Shown here: positions 55,812-64,000 of the stretch, in pieces
Numbering within the stretch: position 1 is the stretch's first letter
Layout: each line of letters starts with the position of its first letter
From: VAZQ01 sp963725185
Lineage (GTDB): Bacteria; Pseudomonadota; Alphaproteobacteria; Rhizobiales; Xanthobacteraceae
Reading direction: 5' to 3'
Length of the DNA stretch: 64,000 nt
Assembly: GCA_963725185.1 (NCBI GenBank)
Contig: CAVRXO010000001.1
Coordinates: forward strand, 1-64,000
Program-made: the position numbers and the translations under genes
Notes under the pieces: generated by a model
Seen by the model: the letters and a program-made list of their open reading frames with translations, nothing else
Told to the model about the DNA's origin: nothing
The model's database searches: none

Positions 55812-56084
55812 TCAGACGACGCCGCGCGCCTCGTCCGGGTGGCGGGCGAGCCAGTGGACGGCGTAGCTGCAGATCGGAACGAGCCTTGCGCCTTCGACCC
55901 GCGCGGCCTCGACCAGACCCTCCATGAAGCGGCCGGCCGCGCCCGAGCCTCTGAGCGCCGGCGGGGCCTCGACATGGTCGATGTAGATCGTCGAACCGTC
56001 GCGCCGGTAGTCGGCGAAGACGATCTGGCCGGCTTCCGCCATTTCGAACCGGCTCCGCTGCCGGTTGTCTTTGACTACAGACAT
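55812..56084 (-). CDS. GNAT-like acetyltransferase of the YidJ/Gcn5-related short type
   Basis: 90-residue one-domain protein: SRFEMAEAGQIVFADYRRDG, STIYIDHVEAPPALRGSGAA, GRFMEGLVEAARVEGARLVP, ICSYAVHWLARHPDEARGVV. The R-G-S-G-A-A-G segment is the acetyl-CoA pyrophosphate loop of GNAT enzymes, and the ICSYAxxWLxRHP end is typical of this small group. Its acceptor is unknown. It lies between two DUF3617 genes on the opposite strand. Confidence 0.85.
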   Translation of the reverse strand: MSVVKDNRQRSRFEMAEAGQIVFADYRRDGSTIYIDHVEAPPALRGSGAAGRFMEGLVEAARVEGARLVPICSYAVHWLARHPDEARGVV

Positions 56085-56162
56085 GAAACCTCTTCCGCCT
56101 CGCGCCTGGCGCTGATCGCGATTATTCTCACCCCAAGATAGACGTCCGAGGAGCTCGCCGCC

Positions 56163-56705
56163 ATGCGCGCAGCCGTTCCGATTCTGGCGCTCGCCGCCCC
56201 AGTTGCGCTGCTTGCGCTTGGGGCGATGGGCGGCTGCAACCGGACCAACACCGCCGCCAAGATCGCCATCCCGGCCGCCGACACCGCCCCGGCCGGTCCG
56301 CAGATGGCCGCCGGCCTCTGGCGCCAGCGGGTCTCGGGCCCGCAGGGCGTCAGCGTCACCCGCTATTGCCTGGACGCCGGCGCGGCGAGCGCCCTCGCCT
56401 CGTTCAACCAGCAGCTCAGCGGCCGCTGTCCGGACCGCCAGATGGCGCTGTCGAGCGACGGAGCCTGGCACTTCCGCACGGCCTGCGACACCGCGTGGGG
56501 CAAGGTGGCGACCGAGGGCGTGATGCGCGGCGACTTCGCGAGCCACTACGTCATCGAGGCCGGACAGCAGACCGTGCGCGGCATGACCCACGTCACCGCC
56601 GACGTGAAGCGGCTGGGCGACTGCCCGGCCGACATGAAGCCCGGCGACGTGATCCTGCCGGGCGGCGGCCGCGGGCGCCTGAGCGACCTTTCGGCGAGCG
56701 CCTGA
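56163..56705 (+). CDS. DUF3617 lipoprotein, second of three
   Basis: 180 residues with a lipoprotein signal ending MGGC (Cys25). The DUF3617 part contains AAGLWRQRVSGPQGVSVTRY, a cysteine pair CLDAG...GRCPDRQ, FRTACDTAWGKVATEGVMRG, DFASHYVIEAGQQTVRGMTH and a C-terminal GDCPADMKPGDVILPGG. It shares layout with the copies on both sides but only moderate identity, so the duplication is old. Confidence 0.78.
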   Translation: MRAAVPILALAAPVALLALGAMGGCNRTNTAAKIAIPAADTAPAGPQMAAGLWRQRVSGPQGVSVTRYCLDAGAASALASFNQQLSGRCPDRQMALSSDGAWHFRTACDTAWGKVATEGVMRGDFASHYVIEAGQQTVRGMTHVTADVKRLGDCPADMKPGDVILPGGGRGRLSDLSASA

Positions 56706-56747
56706 GGCGCATCTGATTTCACAGCAGCGGATTTGGAGCAGTCGTAG

Positions 56748-57335
56748 ATGAAGAATGTCGTCTTGCTGGGCGTCAGCGTCCTGGCGCTGGGCCTTGGCGG
56801 TTGCGATCAGCTGTTCAAGGTCAGCTCGCCGCAACGCAAGCCGGGCCTCTGGCAGCAGACCCTGCAAAGCGACCGCATGCCGGCGCCGGTGGTCAGCAAG
56901 TGGTGTTTCGATGCGGCCTCCGACCGGCAGATTCCGGTGTTTGGACGGCGGCAGCGGCGCAGCGGGCCGATGGCGGCCGCCTGCAGCAAGATGTCCACGT
57001 CCAAGAACGGTGACAGCTACGTCATGGACACGCAGTGCAGTTTCGGCGGCGCGACGCTTACCAGCCACTCGGTGATCAGCGGCGACTTCACGACCAAGTA
57101 CACCGTCCTCAGGACCTCCAATGTGGCCGGCTCGCCTGACCCGACGCGGAACGGCGAGCACAAGGGCACGGAGACCTGGGTCTACCAGGGCGCCTGCCCA
57201 CCGGAGATCGCCGCCGGCAACGTGCAGCTCCCCAATGGCGACGTGGTGCCGATGGCGTCGCTGCGCGGCGGCCGCGGTGGCGGCGGTCCCGGTGGGGGCG
57301 GCGGCGGTGGTGGCGGCGGTCCCCCGCCCGGCTAG
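56748..57335 (+). CDS. DUF3617 lipoprotein, third of three, with glycine-rich tail
   Basis: 195 residues. A lipobox LGGC (Cys19) follows NVVLLGVSVLALGLGGC. The core has SPQRKPGLWQQTLQSDRMPA, KWCFDAASDRQI, GDSYVMDTQCSFGGATLTSH and SVISGDFTTKYTVLRTSN, ending GACPPEIAAGNVQLPNG. The last 25 residues are almost only glycine and proline. GFGRRQRRSG near 56950 may be a disturbed frame. Its stop overlaps the convergent thiolase stop. Confidence 0.78.
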   Translation: MKNVVLLGVSVLALGLGGCDQLFKVSSPQRKPGLWQQTLQSDRMPAPVVSKWCFDAASDRQIPVFGRRQRRSGPMAAACSKMSTSKNGDSYVMDTQCSFGGATLTSHSVISGDFTTKYTVLRTSNVAGSPDPTRNGEHKGTETWVYQGACPPEIAAGNVQLPNGDVVPMASLRGGRGGGGPGGGGGGGGGGPPPG

Positions 57336-58523
57336 ACCCGCTCGACCGCCATCGCGACGGCCTCGCCGCCGCCGATGCAGAGCGAGGCGAGGCCGCGCTT
57401 CTCGCCCCGCGCCTCCAGCGCCGCCAGCAGCGTCGCCAGGATGCGCGCGCCGGACGCGCCGATCGGGTGGCCGAGCGCGCAGGCGCCGCCGTTGACGTTG
57501 AGCTTGCTCGTGCTCGAGCGCCGAGCTCGCGCATGGCGATCATCGCGACCACCGCGAAGGCCTCGTTGACCTCGAAGAGATCGACGTCGCCGACGCTCCA
57601 GCCGGCCCGCTCCAGCGCCTTCTGCATGGCCGGGACCGGGCGCGGTGGTGAACAGTGCCGGGCTCGTGGGCGTGGGCGCCGTGGCCGGCGATGCGCGCGA
57701 TCGGCGTCAGTCCCAGCGCCTCGGCGGTCGAGGCGCGCATCAGCACCAGCGCCGCCGCGCCGTCGGAGATCGAGGAGGCGTTGGCGGCGGTGATCGCGCC
57801 GTCCTTGGCGAAGGCCGGCTTCAGCGACGGGATGCGTGACGGGATCGGCCTTCAGCGGCTGCTCGTCGTCGCTGATCGTCACGACGCCGCCGCGCCCGGC
57901 GATCTCCACCGGCGCGATCTCGCGGGCGAAGGCGCCGCCCTCGACCGCGCGCCTGGCGCGCGCCAGGCTCTCGATGGCGTAGGCGTCCATCTCGGCGCGG
58001 CCGATCTGGTAGGCCGGCGGCGGTCTCCTCGGCGAAGGCGCCCATCAGCTTGCCGGCATCGTAGGCGTCCTCGAGGCCGTCGAGGTACATCGAGTCCATC
58101 ACCCGGTCGTGGCCGATGCGCGCGCCGCCGCGATGCTTGGCCAGCAGGTAGGGCGCGTTGGTCATGCTCTCCATGCCGCCGGCGACGACGATGTCGGCCG
58201 AGCCGGCCGCCAGCAGGTCGTGCGCCGAGGATCGCCGCCTGCATGCCCGAGCCGCACATCTTGTTGACCGTGGTGGCCTCCACCGAGTGCGGCAGCCCGG
58301 CCTTCAGCGCCGCCTGCCGGGCCGGCGCCTGGCCGAGGCCGGCCGGCAGCACGCAGCCCATCAGGATCTGTTCGACCGCTTCGGGATCGACCCCGGCCCG
58401 CTCCACCGCCGCCTTCACCGCCACCGCGCCCAGCTCGGTCGCCGAAGCGCCGGCCAGCGCGCCCTGGAAGCCGCCCATGGGCGTGCGGGCGTAGGAGACG
58501 ATGACGATCGGGTCGGCGGGCAT
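57332..58523 (-). CDS. Acetyl-CoA C-acyltransferase (thiolase), frameshifted
   Basis: Thiolase II-type enzyme of about 393 residues, joining or splitting acyl-CoA in beta-oxidation or acetoacetyl-CoA formation. It starts MPADPIVIVSYARTPMGGFQ; the nucleophilic cysteine is in TTVNKMCGSGMQAAI, followed in shifted frames by VVAGGMESMTNAPYLL, the VGDVDLFEVNEAFAVVAMIA segment, the NGGACALGHPIGASGARIL histidine motif and the CIGGGEAVAMAVERV ending. The ATG at 58523 is favoured by a GGAG six bases upstream. Shifts near 58230, 58020, 57830, 57640, 57510 and 57440. It is divergent from an HxlR regulator that may control it. Confidence 0.93.
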
Positions 58524-58668
58524 GGAAAGCTCCATCTGAGCGTGAGGCCATGCATGTGCGGCGCGCGCAAACGGCGCGCAAGTACGTTGGCGGGATTTAA
58601 GTCTCCAAACGCAACGCTTGCCATCGACCCTCCGAGGTCGCACCTTTCGCGCTGGAAGGACGGTGACG

Positions 58669-59163
58669 GTGGGACGGACGGCAGACTATTCCAACGAGCG
58701 CTGCCCGGTGGCGGCGGCGCTGCAGGTGGTGGGCGATCCCTGGACGCTGCTGATCCTGCGAGACGCCTTCTTCGGCGTGCGCCGGTTCGACAAGTGGCAG
58801 TCGCGGCTCGGCGTCGCCCGCAACGTGCTGGCCGCGCGGCTGAAAAGCCTGGTCGAGCAGGGCATCCTGGAAACCAAGCTCTACAGCGAGCACCCGCCCC
58901 GCAAGGACTATGTGCTGACCCCCAAGGGCCGCGACCTGGCGCCGGTGATCGTGGCGCTGAAGACTTGGGGCGATCAGCACGTCTACGGCGAGGGCCGCCA
59001 GCCGCTCGACCTGATCCACGACTGCGGCGCGCCGCTGAAGGCCAAGCTGGTCTGCGAGCACTGTGGCGAGCCGGTGCAAGGGCGCCTGAAACCGCGGCGG
59101 CGCAATTCGATCAGCGTCGGCGAGGCGATGGCCGCGATGGCGGAGAGCGACGAAAAGCGCTGA
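58669..59163 (+). CDS. HxlR-family transcriptional regulator
   Basis: About 164 residues. CPVAAALQVVGDPWTLLILR with DAFFGVRRFDKWQSRLGVAR and NVLAARLKSLVEQGILETK is the HxlR winged helix, with Cys28-like CPV start that is often redox-sensitive. The C-terminal 60 residues add a small cysteine motif (LVCEHCGEPVQG), a possible zinc knuckle. GTG 58669 is chosen because AAGGA ends eight bases before it. It is divergent from the thiolase gene and may regulate it. Confidence 0.87.
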   Translation: MGRTADYSNERCPVAAALQVVGDPWTLLILRDAFFGVRRFDKWQSRLGVARNVLAARLKSLVEQGILETKLYSEHPPRKDYVLTPKGRDLAPVIVALKTWGDQHVYGEGRQPLDLIHDCGAPLKAKLVCEHCGEPVQGRLKPRRRNSISVGEAMAAMAESDEKR

Positions 59164-59217
59164 TTGCTACCCTGAGTTTGAACACGCTTAACGATTGGCG
59201 TTTTACATTTCGGGACC

Positions 59218-59634
59218 ATGCGTCAGTCATCTGCTGTTGCTTCCAAGGACCGCCGCGCCGCGGAGCGCATCCCCACCTCCCTGCGCGGCAAGATCTTCCC
59301 CGGCGCCGTCGATTGCCTGATCACCGACTTCACCAAGCTCGGCGCGCGCCTGCGCTTTGAAGGCCCGCTTCCGGCAGGGGAGACGCTGGTGATGGTGGTG
59401 TGGTCGAGCGGCGTGGCGTTCGAGGCCACGGTGCGCTGGCGCCGCACGGCCGAGATCGGTCTGGCGTTCGTCTCCAGCCGCGACCTGCGCCGTCCCGCCC
59501 CGCCGCATCTGATCGAAGCCCAGACGATGTGGATGAAGCGCCGCCCGCGCGTCGGCCGCCGCGCGCTGATCGCCAGCCCCGTCATCCTGCAGGACCGCAA
59601 CCGCACCCCGCGCCGCATCGCCTCGCCGAGGTAG
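59218..59634 (+). CDS. PilZ-domain protein
   Basis: 138 residues. The c-di-GMP-binding motifs appear as RRAAERIP (RxxxR) and DFTKLGARLRF (D-x-S/T-x-x-G), followed by the barrel strands LVMVVWSSGVAFEATVRWRR and AEIGLAFVS. A basic tail (RPRVGRRALIASPVILQDR) is unusual. It is likely a small c-di-GMP receptor acting in motility or surface control. ATG 59218 directly follows a short AT-rich promoter region. Confidence 0.88.
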   Translation: MRQSSAVASKDRRAAERIPTSLRGKIFPGAVDCLITDFTKLGARLRFEGPLPAGETLVMVVWSSGVAFEATVRWRRTAEIGLAFVSSRDLRRPAPPHLIEAQTMWMKRRPRVGRRALIASPVILQDRNRTPRRIASPR

Positions 59635-59813
59635 GCAAGGCGCTTCGCTGCGAGCTTGACCGCGCGCCGGCGGCGCAGCACGATCGCCGCGTCATGGATC
59701 GCCTGCTGACTCACCAACTGCCCGACTGACGAGGCGCCGGCCACGGGCCTGCCTCCGTCACCGCCAGCGGCGCGCGTCGCTGAGCTTCATTCGGGCTATC
59801 TGAGACCTTCATC

Positions 59814-61202
59814 ATGACCAATACGGACACGCCTGGGCCAGCCGGCCCGCGCGACGCGTCGACCCTCGACGCCGCCATCGCTGCGCCCGCGCAGACGCCG
59901 GCGGCGCGGCTCGCCATCTACTCCGCCCTCGTCGTCACCCAGACCGTCTCGCTGATCGGCAGCCAGATCAGCCAGTACGCGGTCAGCATCGCCGTCTTCC
60001 GCGCCACCGGACACGCCACGCCGCTGGCGCTGGTGGTCTTCTTCTCCACCGCGCCCGCAGTCCTGCTCGGCGGGTTCGGCGGCGCGCTCGCCGACCGCTT
60101 CGACCGGCGCGGCATGATGCTGATCGCCAACCTCGGCTTCACGCTCGTCAGCGGCCTGTTGCTGCTGAGCTTCGCCTCCGGCGCGTTCCAGCTCTGGCAT
60201 CTCTATGCGCTGACCGTCGGCGCGGCCGTGTTCGCCGCGCTGGAGCGGCCGGCGTTCGCAGGCCTCTGTCGCGATGCTGGTGCCCGACAGCCATCGCGAC
60301 CGCGCCAACGCGATCGGCCAGATGACCGGGCCAGCCGCCGGCGTCGTCGCGCCGGCGCTGGCCGGCATGCTCTACGCCCTGGTCGGCGTCGCCGGCTCGA
60401 TCGCCATCGACATCGCGACCTTCATCGCCGCCATCGCCGTGCTCGCGGTCGTCCGCATCCCGCGCCCGGCGGAGACCGCCGAGGGTCTGGCGATGCGGAC
60501 CTCGGTCTGGCGCCAGACGTTCGACGGCTTCCGCTATCTGGCCGCTCGGCCGGCGCTGCTCGGCTTCTGCGGCTACGCCTCGGGGGTCAACTTCGTCGCC
60601 AACACGGCGATGGTGCTGCTGACGCCGTACGTGCTGGCGCGCACCGGCAAGCGCGCAGCTGTTCGGCGTGGTGTTCGCCGCGATGAACGTCGGCGGCATC
60701 GCCGGCGCGCTCGTCGTCGGCGCCGGCGGCCGGATCGGATCGCGCATGCAGACGGTGATGCTGGGCATCGTCATCGCCGGGCTTTGCATCGGCCTGGCCG
60801 GCGTCGCTCAGACTGCGCCGGCGCTCGGCGCGAGTCTTGGCCCTGATGTTCTTCGCGCTGGCTTTCGCCAACGCGCCGTTCTTGTCGATCCTGCAGGCCA
60901 AGATCGCGCCCGACCTCCAGGGCCGCGTCTTCGCGGCCTACCTGCAGGTCGCTCTGCTGCTGACGCCGCTCGCTTCGCTGGTGGCGGGGCCGCTGGCCGA
61001 CCGGGTCTTCGAGCCGGCCCGGCGCCTGCCGGCCTGGCGCGGCGTCGGCTGGCTGGTCGGTTTCGGGCCTGGGGCCGGCATCGGGATGATCTTCGTGGTG
61101 TCGAGCGCGCTGGTCCTGGCGCTCAGCCTTGCCGCCTACGCCATCCCGGCGGTGCGCCGGCTCGAGGCCGACCTCCCCGACCACGCGGCGACGTCGGCCT
61201 GA
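59814..61202 (+). CDS. MFS exporter, EntS-like (frameshifted)
   Basis: Twelve-helix transporter of about 460 residues in repaired form. It resembles the MFS_3/EntS group: RLAIYSALVVTQTVSLIGSQ, ISQYAVSIAVFRATGHATP, motif A GALADRFDRRGMMLIANL, then ANAIGQMTGPAAGVVAPALA, GFRYLAARPALLGFCGYASG and the closing helices with LALMFFALAFANAPFLSI. Shifts are at about 60255, 60655 and 60835. The group exports siderophores and other secondary metabolites. It stands alone and converges with a glycosyltransferase gene, so its substrate is not indicated. Confidence 0.9.
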
Positions 61203-61208
61203 GCACGG

Positions 61209-61958
61209 CTACTCGCGCCAGAGGTCGGCGATCCAGGGCGCGGGGCGGAAGGTCTGCAACAGCGCGGGGCGGCCAACGATCGCCTCGGGCGGCTTCGGCT
61301 CGCCGTGGAACACGAGCACGCGGCAGTCGGCGGGGCGCCGCGGCGTCGCCCAGGCGCGGACCGGCCAGGGCGCCAGGCAGCTGACCCGGAAGCTCTGGCA
61401 CCACGCGTCCGGCCAGAACGTCAGCGCGCCGCGCGTCTCGAGATGCTCCGAGACGAACTCCTGCTCGTTGCGGATGCGCGCCACGATGGCGTCGACGTCG
61501 GCGCAGAACGCCTCGAACAGCGGGCGCTGCTCGGCCGGCCGGAAGCGGAACACCGACGAGTTCCCGACCACGCGCCGGTGGTGGTACCAGTCGCGGATCA
61601 TCGGGAAGGCGCCCGGATGCTCGATGAGCGGATCGAGCGCGCCCATCACCAGGATGTCGAGGTCGAGGTAGAGCACCGTCTCGCCGAGGACGCCGTCGAG
61701 CGCCGGGGAGAAGGCGGCGATCTTGGTCCAGCCGCGTTCCTTCGGCTGCGGCACCGGCGGCAGCGGCGGGATCGGCGCGCAGACCACCTCGGGACGGACG
61801 CCGGCCGCGTCGTCGGTGAGGCACACGAACCGGAACGGCCGCGCAAGATTGCGCGCCACCATGCCGTAGAGACGGTTGACGTATTCGGGGCCGTACTTCG
61901 CCCCCCACTTCATGCAGAGCACGGTGGGCGGGTCGGTCCGGCCGTGGCGGGCGGTCAA
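61209..61958 (-). CDS. Glycosyltransferase (GT8-like)
   Basis: 249 residues. TVLCMKWGAKYGPEYVNRLY, GMVARNLARPFRFVCLTDDA, then VLGETVLYLDLDILVMGALD, where the Asp-x-Asp of GT8-like enzymes binds the nucleotide sugar metal, and VGNSSVFRFRPAEQRPLFE, with WPDAWCQSFRVSCLAPWP further on. The TTG start at 61958 overlaps the stop of the upstream gene (TTGA), so translation is coupled. It could transfer a sugar to a surface polymer; target unknown. Confidence 0.82.
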   Translation of the reverse strand: MTARHGRTDPPTVLCMKWGAKYGPEYVNRLYGMVARNLARPFRFVCLTDDAAGVRPEVVCAPIPPLPPVPQPKERGWTKIAAFSPALDGVLGETVLYLDLDILVMGALDPLIEHPGAFPMIRDWYHHRRVVGNSSVFRFRPAEQRPLFEAFCADVDAIVARIRNEQEFVSEHLETRGALTFWPDAWCQSFRVSCLAPWPVRAWATPRRPADCRVLVFHGEPKPPEAIVGRPALLQTFRPAPWIADLWRE

Positions 61959-62845
61959 CTCTTGGCCACCTCGGCGTTGAACTGAGCCACGCACTCGTCG
62001 GCGATCGATTTCAGCTGCGACTTCAGCGCCGCGCCGCCGTTGCCGGTCAGCTCGTCGTAGCTGAAGCGCTCGCTGGCGGCGTCGGCCCTGTGGCTGCAGG
62101 TCGCCTTCGCCAGCACCCGCTTGGAGGCGACGTCGACCAGTTCGAGCTTGGCGTCGTAGGTCAGGTGGTAGTGGCTCCAGTCGAGCGGATAGTAGGTGAA
62201 GCCCCAGCCGGCGGTGGCGACCTTGACCAGGTAGCGGGCGGACCCCGCGCTGGCGCCGTCCCAGTCGGAGGGCGCGTCGGCGCTCTCGCCGCCGTGCGCC
62301 GCGGCGTAGGCCTCGGCGACCTGGTGGGCGATCACGGGGGCCGGATCGTCGATCGCGTCGGCGCTGATCAGCTTGTCGCCAGCCTGCATCTCGCTGTTGA
62401 TCGCCATGGCGGCGCCCGCGAAGCTGAGCGCGCCGGCCATCGCGTCCTTCGACGCCATGTCGGCCAGGAACGACACGTGGTGAGGCGGGACCGTATACGC
62501 GACCGCGCCGGGCGGGCCGCCGGCGGTCGCTAGCGCGGCTGGGGGCGCCTCGGCGGCCGGCGGCGGCGCCTGGGGCGCGGCGTAGGCGGCGGGTGGCGGG
62601 GCAGCTTCAGCTGCCGGCTCCGGCGGCGCGGGCGCGGGCGGCGGCGGGGCCTGCGGTTGCGGCGCGGCGTAGGCGGCCGGCGGCGGCGGCGGCTGGTCGG
62701 GCTGGTCCGGCGGCGGCTGCTCGGCGTTGCGCGGCGCGTCCGGCGCGGTGGCGATCGGACCGTCGTCAGCCGATTGCGCAAGCCCGGCCGCCGGCGCCAG
62801 CAAGAGCGCCGCGCCCGCCACCATCGTCATCAGCCTCGCGCGCAT
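61955..62845 (-). CDS. Exported protein with proline-rich linker
   Basis: 296 residues. A signal peptide (MTMVAGAALLLAPAAGLAQS) is followed by about 80 residues of Pro/Ala repeats, including a repeated AAYAAPQ, and then a folded part: HHVSFLADMASKDAMAGALS, DWSHYHLTYDAKLELVDVAS, KATCSHRADAASERFSYDEL and IADECVAQFNAEVAKS. The last part looks like periplasmic outer-membrane-assembly lipoproteins that share KATC motifs, but I cannot name it. It is first of a two-gene operon with the glycosyltransferase. Confidence 0.65.
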   Translation of the reverse strand: MRARLMTMVAGAALLLAPAAGLAQSADDGPIATAPDAPRNAEQPPPDQPDQPPPPPAAYAAPQPQAPPPPAPAPPEPAAEAAPPPAAYAAPQAPPPAAEAPPAALATAGGPPGAVAYTVPPHHVSFLADMASKDAMAGALSFAGAAMAINSEMQAGDKLISADAIDDPAPVIAHQVAEAYAAAHGGESADAPSDWDGASAGSARYLVKVATAGWGFTYYPLDWSHYHLTYDAKLELVDVASKRVLAKATCSHRADAASERFSYDELTGNGGAALKSQLKSIADECVAQFNAEVAKS

Positions 62846-62892
62846 GACGCCCTCCGCACCAACTTCGCCAGAGGGGTATCGTCTTCGCGCGA

Positions 62893-64000
62893 CTAGGACA
62901 ACGGCGCGTCGTGGGTCGCGTTCTGGGGCGGATCAGCGCGGTTCGTGGATGCGATGAAGCCGCCGCCCAGCACGCGCGCTGGGCTCGGCCGCGTCATAGA
63001 GCACGCAGGCCTGGCCCGGCGCGACGCCCTCCTCGGGCTGATCGAAGACGACGCCCGGCGCGCCGCCGATCATCGCCAGGCGCGCCGGCGCCGGCTCGCG
63101 GGTCGAGCGGACGCGGGCCAGCACCGGCAAGCCGGCTGCGGCCGCCGCCTCCAGGCTCGGCGCGTCGCCCAGCCAGTTGGTCTCCTTCAGCGTCAGCGAC
63201 GCCGTCAGCAGCGCCTCGCGCGGTCCGACGATCACTTCGCGGCGCTCGGCGTCGATCCGGACCACGAACAGCGGCTCGCCCACCGCGACGTTCAGGCCGC
63301 GCCGCTGGCCCACCGTGTAGCGGGTGACGCCCTCGTGCCGGCCGAGCACGCGGCCGTCGAGATGCACGATGTCGCCGGCCAGCGCGCCCTGCGGACGCAG
63401 CCGATCGACGATCGTGGTGTAGCGGCCCTCCGGCACGAAGCAGATGTCCTGGCTGTCGGGCTTGTCGGCGACGGCCAGGCCGAGCTCGGCGGCGACGCGC
63501 GCGCACCGCCGGCTTCTCGCAGGCCGCCCAGCGGAAAGCGCAGGTAGTCGAGCTGCGTCGCGGGTGGTGGCGAACAGGAAGTAGCTCTGGTCGCGCGCCG
63601 GATCGACCGCGCGATGCAGCTGCGGGCCCCGCGGCGCCGTCGAGCCGGCGCACGTAGTGGCCGGTCGCCAGCGCCTCGGCGCCCAGCTCGCGGGCGACGT
63701 CGAGCAGGTCGCGGAACTTGACCGTCTGGTTGCAGCGGATGCAGGGCACCGGCGTCTCGCCGCGCAGGTAGGCGTCGGCGAAGTCCTCCATCACCGCCTC
63801 GCGGAAGCGGCTCTCGTAGTCGAGCACATAGTGCGGCATGCCGAGGCCTCGGCCGCCGCGCGGGCGTCGTGGATGTCCTGGCCGGCGCAGCAGGCGCCCT
63901 TGCGCTGCACGCCGCGCCATGGTCGTAGAGCTGCAGCGTGACGCCGACCACGTCGTAGCCGGCGCGCTTGGCGAGCAGCGCCGCGGTGACCGTGGAGTCC
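62893..64000 (-). CDS. mnmA: tRNA 2-thiouridine(34) synthase MnmA, N-terminus outside the window (frameshifted)
   Basis: Enzyme that puts sulfur on U34 of Lys, Glu and Gln tRNAs. The right edge cuts the PP-loop (DSTVTAALLAKRAGYDVVGV follows). Then come the catalytic cysteine in PVPCIRCNQTVKFRDLLDVA, ALATGHYVRRLDG, the second cysteine in PDSQDICFVPEGRYTTIVDR, and the C-terminal barrels with RYTVGQRRGLNVAVGEPLFV and LKETNWLGD. It ends near VLGGGFIASTNRAD after a shift at about 62975, with TAG at 62893. Other shifts are near 63920, 63860, 63635, 63565, 63510. A Caulobacterales-type C-terminal extension follows the barrel. Confidence 0.95.

Noticed and set aside
55812..57161. A 449-codon minus-strand frame
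   Set aside because: Only the last 90 codons (the acetyltransferase) are real; the upstream part mirrors two DUF3617 genes.

Overview
The window is GC-rich, gene-dense chromosomal DNA from an alphaproteobacterium, most likely a member of the Caulobacteraceae (Caulobacter/Phenylobacterium type). The best pointers are a TipN-like polarity protein of about 890 residues beside a cysD-cysNC sulfate-activation operon, many two-component proteins of the HisKA_2/HWE type, NodT-type efflux lipoproteins, DUF3606, DUF3617 and DUF559 proteins, and several families of dispersed palindromic repeats. No rRNA, tRNA or CRISPR array was seen. Many conserved genes (uvrB, cysD, cysNC, mnmA, thiolase, P450, efflux genes) are broken by single-base frameshifts, nearly all of which are repaired by removing one base. 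I treat these as probable sequence errors and annotate such genes as single CDSs spanning the shifts.

Layout. 0-7.2 kb: the end of an RND pump with its outer-membrane lipoprotein, convergent with an EmrAB-NodT type efflux operon under a divergent LysR regulator. 7.3-11.2 kb: NTF2-like protein, sensor kinase, cytochrome P450, and a nucleotidyltransferase-fold gene with a palindromic, probably leaderless promoter. 11.2-17.1 kb: TipN-like protein and CysD/CysNC. 17.3-19.0 kb: a quinone-reductase-like gene followed by an alpha/beta hydrolase gene interrupted by a 350-bp element with perfect 13-bp terminal inverted repeats and an 8-bp target duplication. 19-31 kb: an accessory catabolic block (two PhyH dioxygenases, SDR, sulfatase, TetR plus FAD monooxygenase, TauD dioxygenase coupled to an HWE kinase, two family III CoA-transferases). 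31-41 kb: small unknown genes, cold-shock protein, enoyl-CoA hydratase, a broken TIR-domain gene fused to a hydrolase, DUF899, ECF42 sigma factor with YCII partner, and a DUF559 endonuclease gene inside a 65-bp inverted repeat.

41-51.5 kb is the most unusual part. uvrB is followed by small genes, a Phd/VapC toxin-antitoxin pair and a nucleotidyltransferase, then a degenerate second copy of the uvrB 3-prime end. Directly after it comes an AT-richer island with a DNA methyltransferase, an uncharacterised 150-residue protein and a compact Z1-domain ATPase, which together form a candidate restriction/defence module. Restriction-type gene remnants and repeats follow. 51.7-64 kb returns to ordinary chromosome: TonB-like protein, YceI, GST, ArsR-AHSA1 pair, three DUF3617 proteins, thiolase, HxlR and PilZ proteins, MFS exporter, glycosyltransferase, and mnmA running off the right edge.

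How genes work together: the efflux operons at the left edge form complete tripartite pumps; CysD/CysNC activate sulfate while the sulfatase and TauD-type enzymes could release it from organic sources; the CoA-transferases, enoyl-CoA hydratase and thiolase fit acyl-CoA catabolism; and the 34-51 kb stretch collects defence-type genes and their relics (TIR, DUF559, toxin-antitoxin, methyltransferase-Z1, DpnI_C-like domain).
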